Below, one piece after another: positions 22,901 to 37,900 of a stretch of DNA of 64,000 bases. This DNA comes from Spongilla lacustris (Eukaryota; Porifera; Demospongiae; Spongillida; Spongillidae): positions 19,871,283 through 19,935,282 of the forward strand of contig OX442415.1 in the NCBI GenBank assembly GCA_949361645.1, given 5' to 3'. Position 1 is the stretch's first letter. Every line of letters starts with the position of its first letter. Under the pieces are notes generated by a model. That model was not told where the DNA came from and did not search any database. It worked only from the letters and a program-made list of their open reading frames with translations. The position numbers and the translations under genes are program-made.

Positions 22901-25900
22901 AAATGTTGTGTGGTGCCTAGGGTGCATGTACAGTTAGGGTGCAGGTGGGGCCAGCTAGGTGCAGGTAGGCCCAATAAGTCACCTGCACCATGTGCAGGTG
23001 ACTTTTAAGAAGTATTTCGACTCCTGACATGTACAACTAACAAAAGTTAATCATGGTCCAATACTGGGCAGAATGCTGGTACAGTCCTAGAGAGTATGGC
23101 TCTGGCATTAGCCCTCACTATGGTGATGTTCATTCTGCTATACAAATTGCAGAGAGCCTGTGATTTTGTCTTAATGGCCAGCCAAGTGGCTAGGCATGAA
23201 AATGTGGCCTGAGCTTCACAGCCCCATGCTCCGTACATTGTATGTGTCAACTGCCGTTGGGACACAGACCCAATCAAGATCCCTGCATTTAGCATCATTG
23301 TTTGAGTGCTTCCTTAGATCTGCAGAAGAGGCAGCTGACCCATGCAGCTGTGGTACCCGCTTCGTGAATCATGGTTGAATTAAGCGGTGTGACCACAATG
23401 AAATCAAGAGCTGCTGATCACGAACAAATGCAATTTGGGTCATACAGTGTGTACATGCATGTTGAAACTATCTGTTGTGCATAACGGTAAAGATGAACAA
23501 TAGATCTAGAGCCCTGACAAGCGCTACACGCACACTGCACAGAGCATCGCACAAAGGCATGCACAAAGACAAGCTAACGGAACACTCACTACGCACTATA
23601 TAAGGAAAGAAGGCTCATTTTTGTTCATACTGGCTGTATGATGTCTGAGGTCATGTTAGATATTGATGGACCAGAGGCGAAAAGATGCGGGTGAGGAGCT
23701 CAAATGTTTCTTGATTTAGGACTTTTCTCTTGGTTCAGTAGGCATGCCCCTTTCTAATTTAATAAATGATGCTTTTTCTCACTTCAGTGTGTGTGAGCGC
23801 AATGGTGTGCTCTTTGGCTTACATGTACATACACCTGTAAGCTGCTGAATTAGCTCAAGAGTTGTGTATCCGTCTTGCACCTTTGAACCGTAGGTCATGT
23901 ACACATTGTACAGTGTATGGAATCCACATCTTTGAATCCTAGCACCAGCCACCACCAATCAGTACCAGTTACTCCTACAGCTAGTAGCCGACAGCCACAC
24001 CCCCAGTTAGCAGCCAGCCAGTGACGGACACTACAATTTTATCCACAACAGCCACAGCCACACCAAGTCACCAATCTCAAACGCTTTCTGTGTACATGTA
24101 CTTTCAGGTTCATGTCAGTGGAACAGAGAAAGTTATTGCTTACTGGAGTAGGGAATTGACGAAAGCTGAACGGAATTATTCTACCATTGAGCGTGAAGCA
24201 CTTGCTGTTGTGAAAGCGGTTAAGGAGTTTTATCCATATTTATATGACATGAATTTGTCTTGCAAACTGATCATCAACCGCTTGTACATGTACATCTAAA
24301 CAATCTGAGGGGTGTAGGTGGGCGTATCACACGTTGGTCCATGTCCCTACAGCAGTTCAGGTTCACTGTGAAGCACAAGGCAGGCAGGTTGAATGGATAT
24401 GCTGATGATGTCATCATCAACTACAGCTGTACCTCAGTTGGCTGCAGCCATTGCTGACGACCACGGTTGAATCATCAGATTTATTAACGAAGCTACAGCT
24501 TTGATATCAAGTTCAGAAGCTTCGGACCAGCTTTATTGCATCTCTTTAATACTTCAACTTTTGTTGGTCAGTCAGCCATGTGAATTTCACGTTCTCATCC
24601 AGACTGCCCGAGTTCAGTGCTGGTAAACTGTTGGTAGGCTTCTTTCACTGTGGTAACAGTAGTGTTACACTCAGCCAGATGATCAAGATCGGGAAGTAAC
24701 TTTCGAGACCTCTTTTTAGTGGACTTCATAAGTCACTGACGTAATCGTGTTACTTTTACTATCTCTGGCTACATGGCATCTGGTCTGGAGTACAATATAC
24801 TGAATAACAACCACCCGGTTGCGTGGCAACCGGCCATGTATACACGTATAACATAGTAAATCATACCACGTGTACAATATGACCAATCATGTATGTTCTA
24901 CTTGCCACATTACTCCCTCTTTAAATTCCTGGATGTTGTTCATATCTCAGAGGAGGATGGTGATCTCGCTGCTGTCTGTGGTGTACTAGCTGCTCTGGTG
25001 TCCCCGTCTCGTTATCAGCATCAGCACATATACGTATCCATAGCTCTACCGATGGAAGTACTTCATCCCTCTCGGGCTGATTTGTGTTTTCCGATCCCCT
25101 TGACATTGTACACCTCTCTGTATCACCATGACAAAGCTTCAACCGATCATGGTGAACTATTTGGGTACTTGTACATGTACTTCCAAATAACTGGATCCTG
25201 TAATTCAGTGGACTTACTCGTTCAATAACAGTATAAGGACCTCGCCACAGTGAACAGAACTTGTTTATCTGACCAACCTTCACTGCTGGATTGAAAAGCC
25301 AAACTGTGTCACCAATCATAAAGTTCATTTCTGAACCGTGCTTACTTTCACATCCTTTTATTCTGGGCCACATAAATAACACGGATCACATCATACACTG
25401 TAGGCATTCTTCAGTGCTTGGGGAATGGTGCCATCATTCCTTTCTCTATCAAATTAACCCAACTTGACATCAACAGGTAAGACCGGTGAACGGCCAAAAT
25501 ATACAAAGTATGGTGAGTAACCTGTACACTCTAATCACCCTAAATATCTGCATCCTTCAAAAGTTTTAGGGGACATGCCTTTCTCCACCTAACTGAGCTG
25601 ACTAAGTTTTCTGCAGGAGTGGTTCTTGCATAAGGCTACAGCAAATATAATATAAACCGCCCTTATGACACACACTGACATTGATGCCCTTTTATGGAAC
25701 ACCCTTATGATGATGTCCTGTATGCTTTCTGTAAATGCTTGTCCCAATCAGTATGGTACTCTCCACCCATTTTTGCAAGCATTGCTTCAAATTGTATGAT
25801 TAAATCATCGCACCCGCCCATTTCCTTGCGTGCATGGGTGCTAAGCAGTTGTCCTGGTACATTCAATCCCAAGCAAAAGTTTTTGGTTTACCTCCACATT

Positions 25901-28900
25901 TAGGTTGCTACCTTGGTCGCTATGCAGCTGCTGGGGAACGCCATAATGTCATAACAACACCTTTAATATGCTGGTCAAAGTGAGACCATTAGTAATGTGT
26001 AAAGGAAATGCTTCCACCCATTTGCTAAAGAGATCTGTCACTACCAATATGTACTTATGACCTCTTTCTGTGACAACGTCCCACGAGATCTTCTCAATAG
26101 GGTAACTTGCCCTAATTGTACCCAATGGAGCCTGAGGAAGTGGCTATGGATTGTTTCTTTTTTTCATATCCATTGCTCAATATCAGATTCATACCCAGGC
26201 CACTAATATTGATGTCATACTCTCCATTGTACGCCTTACACCCATGTGACCTGCACTATCATGGAGTTGTTCAATTATCGTGGACCTCAGAACCAGCTTC
26301 TGAGTTAGAAATATGATTAGCTAGTATAAAACTCTAGATTAAGAATGTCCTCCTGGACCCTGCTTATTAACCACTATGCAGACCAGCTGTTCAAGCATTT
26401 GTGCATGGCCATTAGTGTACATTGTACATGTAACTACTGGCATCCATTAGATGGAGTCATCTAAGCTTGAGGTAGAGATCTGAGGTCTCAGGTGGAGAAC
26501 AGGGGAGGCTTGCCAAGTAAAAGATACAAATTGAGTTACACGTTGGCACTTCAGGACCAACAAACAGCTCTGTACCAGCAATTGGCAAATTAATTCGCCA
26601 AAATTGGAGCAGGCTTGTCTTCAAGATATTCAGTAAACTTAACCTCACCTTGAGTTATGGCCTGGACTTAGCTATGTAGTCCTTTTGTGTATTGTATTTA
26701 AAGGTACATGTATTTTTATTAACAATAACAAATGAATGCTTGAACTGTCAGTGTTTAATTTACTTGATGAATGTGATGCAGTTGGGCCAATACCACTTCT
26801 TCCATCTTGTTGGTTTTTCAAAAATAATAATAATAAACACTATCTCCATGCATTCAACACAAGCATCGATCACATTTGAATCCACCATCGATCATCACTG
26901 TATTCTACTTCCAAGCACACTGTACAATGCCAATCTAGTATAAAATTTATTAATGAAGTAAGATGAAGATCTTCATTTTTGACTTTGCAATGATACAAAA
27001 TCTAAACATTGGCAATTAAAAAAAAAACAGTTGCAGTTAAAAGTGTTCCTTACCTTCAGAATTCAGAGTTACATGTAAATATAGCCATCTTGATGGTGAT
27101 CTACATCACCTTTCTAGTTTAGTGGCATCTGGCTGTGATCTCTTCCTACTTGGTGATTCTGATACCCCAACCTTCTCTCTAAATATGGGAATGAGTTACA
27201 TGCCATCACTTGTGCCATGTACATTTACTTGAATTGCTCAATACAGGTGGAAGGACTTGGTATCAGGGCCGCCAAGAGCCAGCCTGGGCCCAGGGCAAAT
27301 TTTTTCTCGGGCCCCTAGCCTAATGAATTAATAATGCATTAGTGTATAATACTGTTGTTTGCCATTTGTGTTATGTACAAAGCAAATTTTTTAAAAGGAC
27401 ATAAACATACAGTACGCACAAATCATCAATTGAAGGGAGTGCCGACAGCAGCCTTGCGCGCTTTTTTGTTTGCAAAGGTTTCTATTATTTCATTAAAATC
27501 TAGTTGCTTCGCCAACTCTGACTCGACAGCCAATGTTCCTAAGAAGTCAACCGCATCTGCCACATAGTTGATCGGAGATAGTTCTTAATTCTTTTTAGAA
27601 CACTAAAAGATCGTTCTGCTTCAGCTACTGTAACCGGCAACGTGCAGTAAATGCGAAGAGCTACGCAACAGTTGGGAAATATAACCATCAATGACGTTTC
27701 TGCTAGCGCATTGAGCAGCTGAATGGGATTTAACGGTTTTTCCCCTAAGTTACTTGTATGAATGGCTTTTAGATGCATTATCTTCGATATCACTATGTGA
27801 TGGGCCTTCGATTTCTTCAGTATTAGGCTGCACACTCTGTCTGCTGCATTGAATCTGCTTCTCACCGTGACCCTGATTATCATGAATCTCATCAGTCTCA
27901 TTAAATCATTAAACGCTATCACTTACATCAAATTTGTTTTAGTGTATTCTGCCCTTTGACCCCTTCAGCACGCATTGCCTTTTCCCTTCTTTTCTGGGCA
28001 CCTGATTTGTGATGGTAGCACATTCTTGCCGCTCAAACTAATTAGCAACTAAGCCATTCATTATCGACCAGGCCTGAGGGGGCGTGCCTAGTGACTAATA
28101 AAGGGTGTGGCTCTAAAGGCCCGGGCCCAGGGATTTGGCCCCCCCCCCCCATCTCATTGGGGCTGCTTGGTATCTTATTTGGAGCTTTGCCTGGGCACAG
28201 GTTATGACGTTGAATGTACACCATTTAGTACATATGTACACTAACAAGATATTTTAAATTTTTTAAGGTTTCCTTTTGATTCTTACCAATTGTGCTCTCA
28301 ATCATTTCCCCACTCTCTTGAGGCACTGCTGTCAGTCATTTCCACACTTCGTTGAAGCACATCCATGGCTGCAATGATGGTTGTGATGGAAGCATGCATT
28401 TAAATACTAACCTACATGTATTCATACCATTGCCAGCTGTGATTTCTATAAAAAATGAGATCCTGTGCTTGCTTTGTTGCCATACTGGGTGTAGTTGTAT
28501 AATAAGCTGCATTCGTTACAGCAAATGGAAATTTTTTGTGGCTATTACATAACATAGATAGGTAGTATGATAAGACACAAGGCATCGGTGACAGGTGATG
28601 CACTCGTGCATAGGTGGAGCGAAATGTGTTGAGGCACAACATACTTGATGTATCTACTGCTAAATCCAGTGAACTGATCAGATGTATGTGTCTCTTAAAT
28701 TCTTCAACTTTTGTTGGTCAGTTAGAGACTGATCAGATCAAAACACTCCTGGATTAACATTCATACAGCTTTGATATCGAGTTCAGAAGCTTCGGACCAG
28801 CTTTATTGTGTCTCTTAAATTCTTCAACTCTTGTTGGTCACTTAGAGACCCTTGCATACGTTGGATGGCTATGATCAGCGGCAGCACAATCCTAGCTCCA

Positions 28901-31900
28901 TAGTGTGTAATCAACCATGTGAATTTCACGTACTGAAATGACGTTCACAAATCATGCAGCATATGTACAGTATTGTGCTAGTTTTGTTGATACATGTTTG
29001 AAGCAGGTTCGATTCAAATTGCTGACCCTTATCGAATGAATCTGGGTGTGGAAAATTGGCAAAATAACTAATCCACCAGTTTTATTCTAACAAATCCAAC
29101 CCATACAGGGAGAGCACCTCTTCAGAGCATTTTATCAGGTTAGAGTGGCAGTGGACATTGTCGGACCATAACCATTGGGTGAGAGTGGAAAAGTTGGTCC
29201 CATTGTGCTGCCAGCACTCAGGACGTTTTCCTAGAATGCCTGTGGGTCTCCTGACTGCATGGCTCGCAGCACGGGGCTGATAGCATCATCCTCGTTCTGC
29301 AGCTGATGCATATTCACGAGGAGCAATGTATCCTTTGGTGCCATAACAACATTCATGTTGTGGCTTTTGACTTCCTCCACTTCAGATGGTGGTATCACAG
29401 AGCTTGTATCCACTGCAGCTTGTGTAGAAAGATGGGCTGTAGATTGATCCTACCCGCTTTGCTTTGGCCTTACCGCGTCTTTGCGTAACGTTTGGACTTT
29501 GAGTGATTGCGCCCACTTCTGTGAATCACTTCAAAAATCCTGTATGGACTCCAACCAGTGTGCTGTTTGACCTTCGGGCTCTTTGAAACTATAAAGCCAC
29601 TGCAATGATGTCCTTACAACAATGTGTTGGCCTTGGAGATAGTGTTGGAAATGCTTCACAAAGGTTACCACTGCAAGTAGCTCTCTTCTTGTGATGCTTT
29701 ATTGTCTTTCAGCTTTGTTGAGAGCCCGACTAGCGTAAGTCACCACTCACTCCTGTCCATCTTGTAATTGTGACAATGATGTCCTCATTGAAGCATATCA
29801 ATGAGATTTTGGCCAAAGTGGACAATGTATATACACCTTGCAACCTGAGAAGATACAAGCTGCTACCACACCCAGAGAATATTTTACCCTTACCATCACT
29901 CGTAGCAAATTTTATTTATGAGTTTTAAGTGTCAACTCTGTATTTGTGAATTGGATACAGGTGGGACAACTCAAGGGTGTTCCTAAACGTGTCCGCCTCG
30001 GTAAGCACGGAACAATAATGCTGGTTCCAATTTTTTTGATACACATATACTAGGTGAAGCTCGAAGACAGTGCAGACACAATTGGAAACAATTTACAATG
30101 TTCCGTTTTTTAGTTGTCGTTGGTTATTGATTTTCGTAATTTCGCGGTAAAACCCCGCTTAAAGTAGATGTCGCGTAACAAGCTGTATTACATCTCCAAT
30201 TAAACTGATGGCACAACGAAAACAAAAGATGCATACCTACATGACTGCTCTATTTGCACAACGAATTTTGAAGCAGGATGACATGAGGTCAGTGAGTAAT
30301 GGCGAATGATAACCCCTCGACCTAGAGGTATTCGTTTTCTTAATCGAAGGGACTTTCATGTAGAAAAAATTAAGTTCCTTTGTGAGGAAGGATGTGAAAA
30401 CAACTGTTATAAATTGCCAAAAGATTGTGCTTTTAGTTAGTAAGATATATGACATTGAAAATTAATTAGACAGCATTGCTTTTAAAATTAGGGCGCGCGC
30501 GATTCATGTGCGTGGTGTGATCGGGCGAATTCCGCAAATAACAACGACATGACTGGAATATCAGCGTTTCCCACAGCATAGCAAAAACAGGGTGCTCCAC
30601 CCTGTTTGAATTTTCCGGGAAAATGGGCGTGGCCATACAATTAACTCACTCGCAGTTTGCGATCCTGCGAGTGCATAAATCACGATATGAATTGAACGCG
30701 CACGACGAACTGTTTGAATCAGTGCAATCAGCCAAAAGCGGACAGCACCCCCCCCCCCCCATCCCCCCCCCCCCCAACTGGTCAATGCAAACGTGGGCGG
30801 TACCGCATACGCTAATTTATCATTAATTATTCATGAGCGCCCTGTTTTAAAAGCATTCTGAGGGAAACACTGGAATATAGTTGGCTGCAGTATTTTTTTT
30901 GCATAATCCATCATTCTCACCGGTTCTATAGTCGTCATCAGAATCCTGTACACTACACTATCTATACAATGTACAGTAGCGGTCATAAAAAAGTTTACGT
31001 AATAATTTACGCCGTGGCCATAGTACGGTATAACCGTAAACGTAACGTACATGGCAATAGGCGTGCCGTACAACGCCCGTGTTGAATATAATAATAACGC
31101 CTGATGCCGCGTATGTACATGTACCGAAGAAGCTGCGGATTCTTTTCTAAGGACTGATTGTGCCAAAAGAGGCGGAATCCACAAATTCATTAAGCGGTAC
31201 CAAGCCACAGGATGCAGTTATGGCGATAGTCGATGACCACATGAGACGTCCGCTCTCCTGAGTGACGGCTACTTCTTTCGAAAGGCGAGGTAGCGCTTAT
31301 TGCCAGATGATTCGTGACGCAAATAAGGTGAAGCATCTGGATTGGGCAAGAGCTAACCTCGCTGAAGCGCTACGTAGTGACTAAGTAGATGCGCTAGCTA
31401 GCTGTTTACTTATTAGATACTCATGTACGGCCGTAATCGTACCGTATTTCTGTAATTGCGTACCGTACGTACGGCAGACCGTACTACGGCCACGGCGTAA
31501 TCAAATACGTAAACTTTTTTATGACCGCTACTGTAGATGGCATGATGGCTGCAGACCATCACGTACGTACATGTATAACAAATCTTCCTCAGCCGGTTTC
31601 TACATCTCCTTCATCCATTCTGCACGTCTCGTAAACACAGCACATTCTTCGCTGCTCCGCTTCATTCTCATGCAGAAACGACAATGATGTACCCATCATC
31701 AGTTACAGCAGCCACGAGTGTGATGTAAGCACGCCACGCCTCGTCCCGTTGTTTGCAGACTCGACTGACGACGAGTTACATTTTCAGAGACCCTTAGTAC
31801 TCTGTATAGCAACTGAGAGCCTGTTATAGCATTGTGCAGCGCACTGACACCACTATTGCTCTCAATTTGTGCACGAAATAAACAAAGCTGCTTGAAACAT

Positions 31901-34900
31901 TTGCGGTCAAGCGGCCTAATCAGATAATGCGGGAGTGTCTCATTATAGCAAATTAACACACTTTAAACCTTTATAACTTTTTAACTGTTCACAGCCAAAA
32001 CATTTTGAAAGTTTCATTCAATACTATATTGTCTGAAGTTTAAAATAATACCTTACGGAGGCAGCAGTATTGCTCTGATTGTAAGGACATGCACTTTGAA
32101 TCACTAATTAGCATTATTCAGAAAACAAGAATCAGCGTAGCTTTTTTGTTTTAATGCCTCCACTGAATATTTCTTAGACACATTGTTCATTTCCAACACC
32201 CAACAAAATGGTATAGGCAGTAGCCTTTGGCTGTGAACGGGAGAAAAGATACAGGAAAGTGCAAAGAAGGACGCGTAACGGAATACTCTTGAGTTGTCCC
32301 ACCTGTACCTATGTAAAGAATAAATAAAAAACACGGCACCAACTCCAGTTTAACTGGCATCTGTATCCAGAATAAAAATATTGAAATGCCAGAGTAGGGG
32401 CCGACACTAAACGTGGCTTGAACTCTAAAAATGCCACTTTGCACTCTAGTCTAGTTGAACTCGCGTCTGTAAGGCATTACCACAACAGTTTTGCAATGGC
32501 TGCGAAGTACTGACAAACTTCCTGTAGTACCAAGAAGCTCTGGACCTCCTGAATCGTTTGGGGGACAGCCCATTTCCATACCCCGTCGATTTTGCTTGGA
32601 TCTGTGGCTACACCATCCCTTATGTTTCTATGTCCCACGTAAATAATCTCCTTCTGAAATAGATGACAGACGGTTTTAACGACAGCGCTGCCCTCTTTAT
32701 TCTATCCAATACTAACCACAAATAGACCCTTCCCTTTAAGAAGTACTCTGGATGTGACATCACTAATCATCGTACTTTACGAAATGGGTTATAGTGATAT
32801 CACGTCCGGAGTGAAGGGTTTATTCTCTAAGTGATTTTAACTGTTTTTCCTACTATAACAATATCGTCAATATACACAAGGCAACTACTCCGTTGGATAC
32901 CTGAAAGAGCTAGATCCATAAGTCGGTAGGAGCCATCCTTCATCTGGACTACGACTATTGATGACACCCAGGGGCTTGAGGACGGTTGAATAACATCTTT
33001 CTTCAACATGTCCTGAATGAACTACAGTATGCGTCAGAATAAAGTTGGCGCTACGCATTACGGTTCAGATTATTACGTTGCGCCGTAATTGCGTTACGAT
33101 CGGAATTAGTTTTGTTATGAACGTAAAAAAATTACGCTCCGATGGCAACGTAATTAGAAGGCTGTTACGTTCCGTTACGGTCGCTGAAAGGCTTACAACT
33201 AAACACATGTCCAAAACACATGTCCAGGAACTGCAAATGGGCAGGCAGCTGTAAGTGTTGATTCGAGGAGTAGGTCGTCAGAGTAAACAGGCACGCCCCT
33301 CCGACCTTCTATTAGCTAGAGTAATGGCCTAATGGGTGCCCAAGGCGACACACCTGTATATGATACTTCCGCGATAGAACGGTTCTGGAACCGTTCTATC
33401 GCGGTAGTGTGAACGCAGAGTAAGATGCTAGCTTGGTTATCCCCTCGTTTACAATGGTACGTTAGCGGTGGTACGTTAGCGGTTATTAAAACCACTGTTG
33501 CGGTTATTGGAGAGTAAACAGGCACCTCCCCCCCCTGATACCTCATATGTTATTTCAGAAGTCATGCTTACAGATAAAAGTGATATTGAATAGGCCCTCT
33601 TAGCCAGAGAGTTGATTAACCCGATGACTTCTCACCCATTGACCACACCCATGGGCCCTCATAGCTGGAAAGTTCATTAACCCCACAACATCTCACTCAT
33701 TCACCACACCCATGGGCCCTCTTAGCCGGAGAGTTCATTAACCCCATGACTTCTCATCCCGTGACCACACCCATAGGCCCTCATAGCCGGAGAGTTCATT
33801 AACCCCATCTTCTCATCCATTGACCACACCCATAGGCCCTTTTAGCCGGAGAGTTCATTAACCCCACAACATCTCACTCATTGACCACACCCATAGGCCC
33901 TCATAGCCGGAGTTCATTAACCCCACAACATCTCACTCATTGACCACACCCATGGGCCCTCTTAGCTGGAGAGTTCATTAACCCCATGACTTCTCATCCA
34001 TTGACCACACCCATAGGCCCTCATAGCCAGAGAGTTCATTAACCCCATCTTCTCATCCATTGACCACACCCATAGGCCCTCTTAGCCGGAGAGTTCATTA
34101 ACCCCACAACATCTCACTCATTGACCACACCCATAGGCCCTTTTAGCCGGAGAGGGCTCTTATAAGAGCTGGAAGAGTTCATTCAACTCATTCACCGCAT
34201 GATTTGGAACTTTGAAAGATACAGGTAGCACGTTTTTCTCCTTCAACTATGTTGATGATTGTCCCTAAATGAATTTTAAAGTAGAATTACATGTACATAC
34301 ATATATAGTAACTTTCTGTTAAAATTCGCAAGTTTGTTTTGGCTGGTTTAGCTATAAGATGGAGCATAAGATAAGCTTTCTACATTTTTATATACGAGCG
34401 AACTCGATCTAAAGCAGGGACCTTCCTTGAAAATGAATGCAATGAATACTTTTCAATGTACATAATTCCCTCTCATACTACTTCGAGTGATAAAGAGGAA
34501 CGGTACCAACATCTGTAGATTTAATGCTCCTTTGCAACGGACTGTGGCTAATGATATCATACGCATGTGCCCTGTGGTACACTTATGGTTTACCTGAAGT
34601 AATAACATTGCTGCAGCCTGTACAAAACCTCGCCACTGTTGCCAACAGAAGACGCGATTGCAGAACAGACAAAAGGACAAGTTGAAAGAGCTCTAAAAGC
34701 TTAAACCAAAAAACAATAATAGCCTTTTTCATTTTTAAAAAACTGATCGTACACACAAGGGGCGTTTCTGTATAAGTTAGATACCCTAGCGCGGGATTAC
34801 GAGCAGCTTTAGTTCATTCAACTACAGGGGCGCAACGATATGATTGGACGTTTAGCGCGGGAGCTTTCACCGCCTGTCGGAACATGTCTCGATATGTTCA

Positions 34901-37900
34901 TCATGTACCCGACATATGTCCAAACAATGCGTGGGAGTAGCATCGTAATCGTATTACGGCCATAACGGAATATTTTCCGCTCGTAACGGAACGTAATATT
35001 TTACGAGGTAATTGCGTTCCGATCGTAATTTTTTGCGATCGGAGCGTAGTACTTTTACACGTAATGCGTAGTGCCAACTTTAATCTGACGCATACTGTAT
35101 GTGGCACTTTGAAGGAGGAATACGCCTGTATGATTGCTTGATATGCTTCTGGCAGTGTAATGCTTTGAAAGTTAAAACAATTGAATTATGCGCACACACA
35201 AAAAAAACTTATCAAAAAAAATGTTCCTATAATAAAATAACAAATGGATTTTGATGCACCTAGTTACAAGGCTTTGAAGTGTTTAAATAACTCTCCTGAG
35301 CACTTACTCCATACTGAATGCAGATTATGATTAATCCATCACACAATATGATTATGGAGTTGTACAATTTCACTTTCTACATGTGCATTATTCATTACCC
35401 AGGTTCAACTGTGGTCATGGTTAGTATTAAGAGATAAATGGTAATATACATGTACATGTGTATATGTATTTTTTACATGTGCATTTACATGTGTCTGTTT
35501 CTATTTGCTAGCACTCTGTTCAATTCTCATCCGTGGTATACTCCTTCCCTGCTAAAATACTTTTGGAAAAGTGCGTCTCACTTGCCAAACTTCATTTTAA
35601 CCTGAAGACTACTGTGATCACTGGCATACCTATGAAGGTCTGTGTGTTGGGAATGCTGGGAGCCTGAAACAACTGTGGCTTGGTTTGGTGATAATACCAA
35701 ACACATGTACATGTATATGTGAATTCTGCAACTATTGAATTCGACTACTTGTTTGTTGCATAACTGTTTATGCAAGGTCAGCATGATTCAAGCATTCGTA
35801 TGCTGAATATACATGTGTGTACACGATTCTTTCTTGATGTGTAACATCACGTAGTTGTAACGCTCATTCATTATGGGTAAAGAGAAAAGTAAAGCATGCT
35901 AGGGGATGTGTGCTACAGAGATAGTAGATTCTTCATAACATACAAGTGAGTACTAAATGTACATGATGTTACACCCAGAGTAAACATGCAATTCAGATTC
36001 TGAAAGTAATAACCAATAAATATCACCTGAAGTCTGGAAAAAAATATTCATAACACTTTTTACAAATGTATTTAACACCGCGTTTACAACATGTGGGGAA
36101 ACTGGGGGGAATAGAAAACTTTCATAATTTCCTCCTTACATTCGATTCCCAAGCTAATTGCATACCTCAACATACCATCTTATAAATGTATGCATCCATA
36201 CATTGTACTGTAGAGTGGGGGTCGAAAAGTTAATACATGTACCACTGTCATACAGTAAAGTCTCAGCCACCGATTTCAAGGTGCACGTTTTTCCATATCA
36301 TTTCATTGTTCATAAAGTGTTCCATTAGCATCTCTGGCATAAGAAAAGGCTACGTTAATGTCTATTGTCCTGAATATCCGCCCTGGGGTACAAAGTGTAC
36401 ATGCGGATGGACAGCAAAAAACGTTTTTGCCATTCAGTCATGGAAGGGACCTAGTTGCATTTCACAGTACTGGCTTTACAGAACAAGTCTTTATAGGATC
36501 GGGCCGAGATGAGTAAGGCTTTAAATCCTTTCACTACTCATAAAATGACCCATGCTAGTGGACCTATCCATTACGCTCCGATCCGCACAGAGCGTAATGG
36601 ATAGGTACGCCAGCACGGCTTGTTTTACGAGTACCAAAGGGATTTAATCCTAAAAGGACTTGTACTATAAGCCAGTACCGTTGAATGCAACTAGGTCCCT
36701 TCTATGACCAAACGGCGAAATCTTTCTTTGCTGTCCAACTGGGTGGACGGACATTCAGGACAATAGACATTAATTTTTACATGTTCATGGGTTACCCTTG
36801 GGGAACGTTTTTTACCCAAGGGTAACAGACATTTTGTGGCCTCTAACTCTCACTAGATACATGCCTATGGACAAATCCTTCTTTATATGGCATTTATTAT
36901 TTGATCACAATATCCACCTGTACTTACATGTAACTGATCGTGCCTCATACAACCAACATTGTTGTTACCCCTACTCAGGTGTGTTAAGACTGGCTACATG
37001 TAAAATATTTAAATAGCTGCCAAAGGAAGTGTTTATTCATACACAGTCGTTACTCAGGTGTGTTAAGACTGAAATATTTAAATAGCTGCCAAAGGAAGTG
37101 TTTATTCATACACAGTCGTTATCGCAGGATTAAAAATGTCCAATACATTTTGGATTGATAACACGTAATTAATATATAATGTCGTTTCTATGACAATGGA
37201 TACACGCGGTGAAATAATTGACTTGAATGTTAGAATTGAATATCGCACAATTAATCGCATGTTTCTGCAGTTCTTCTACTTCTGGGATACCCATATTTAA
37301 TCACTATACTAGGCACATAGATCATTATTTCGAAACGCTCAGAGCGCTTGCAGACAAACATTAGAACTGTGAAAAATTACGCACAAAATTCATCGTTTTC
37401 GTTGTGCAACTTACGCAAACGATGTTACATTTCGTTGCATCGTAGTTAGACCAGTATGAAATAAACAATATATAACGGTTTTTGTCCACAAACAACGATA
37501 TTTAATCATCTGGGTTTTGCGAAAACGCAAAGAAACGCCCCCATAATTCAGAGCGCGAGGCAATAAACGACTAAGGTTGCTATGACAACTATCAATTGAA
37601 TAAATTTGTGGATCATTGAACAAAGATTTGGTATAAAGCGAATAGCTACGAGAAGCACCCAAACAGAAAAGCGGCATGTTGTAATGTTTGAATTTGCCGA
37701 AATTTCTAATTCCAGATATAGTGTAGCCAGTCTTAACATACCTGAGTAGGGAACATGTTGCTTGCAAGATAGACATTAATTGTAAGGACAATGCACTGCC
37801 AGTCGAGCCACATTGTACTTTTGCAGACATGTACATGTAATATTCAGGACAAATACAATTACCTTATTCACAGCTGGTCAGAAGCTGTTATGTATAGGTA

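Noticed and set aside
33045..33254. Plus-strand 69-codon frame
   Set aside because: It lies in the subterminal ACGTTACG-rich part of the mariner-like end and has an inverted counterpart at 34.9-35.1 kb, so it is repeat sequence.
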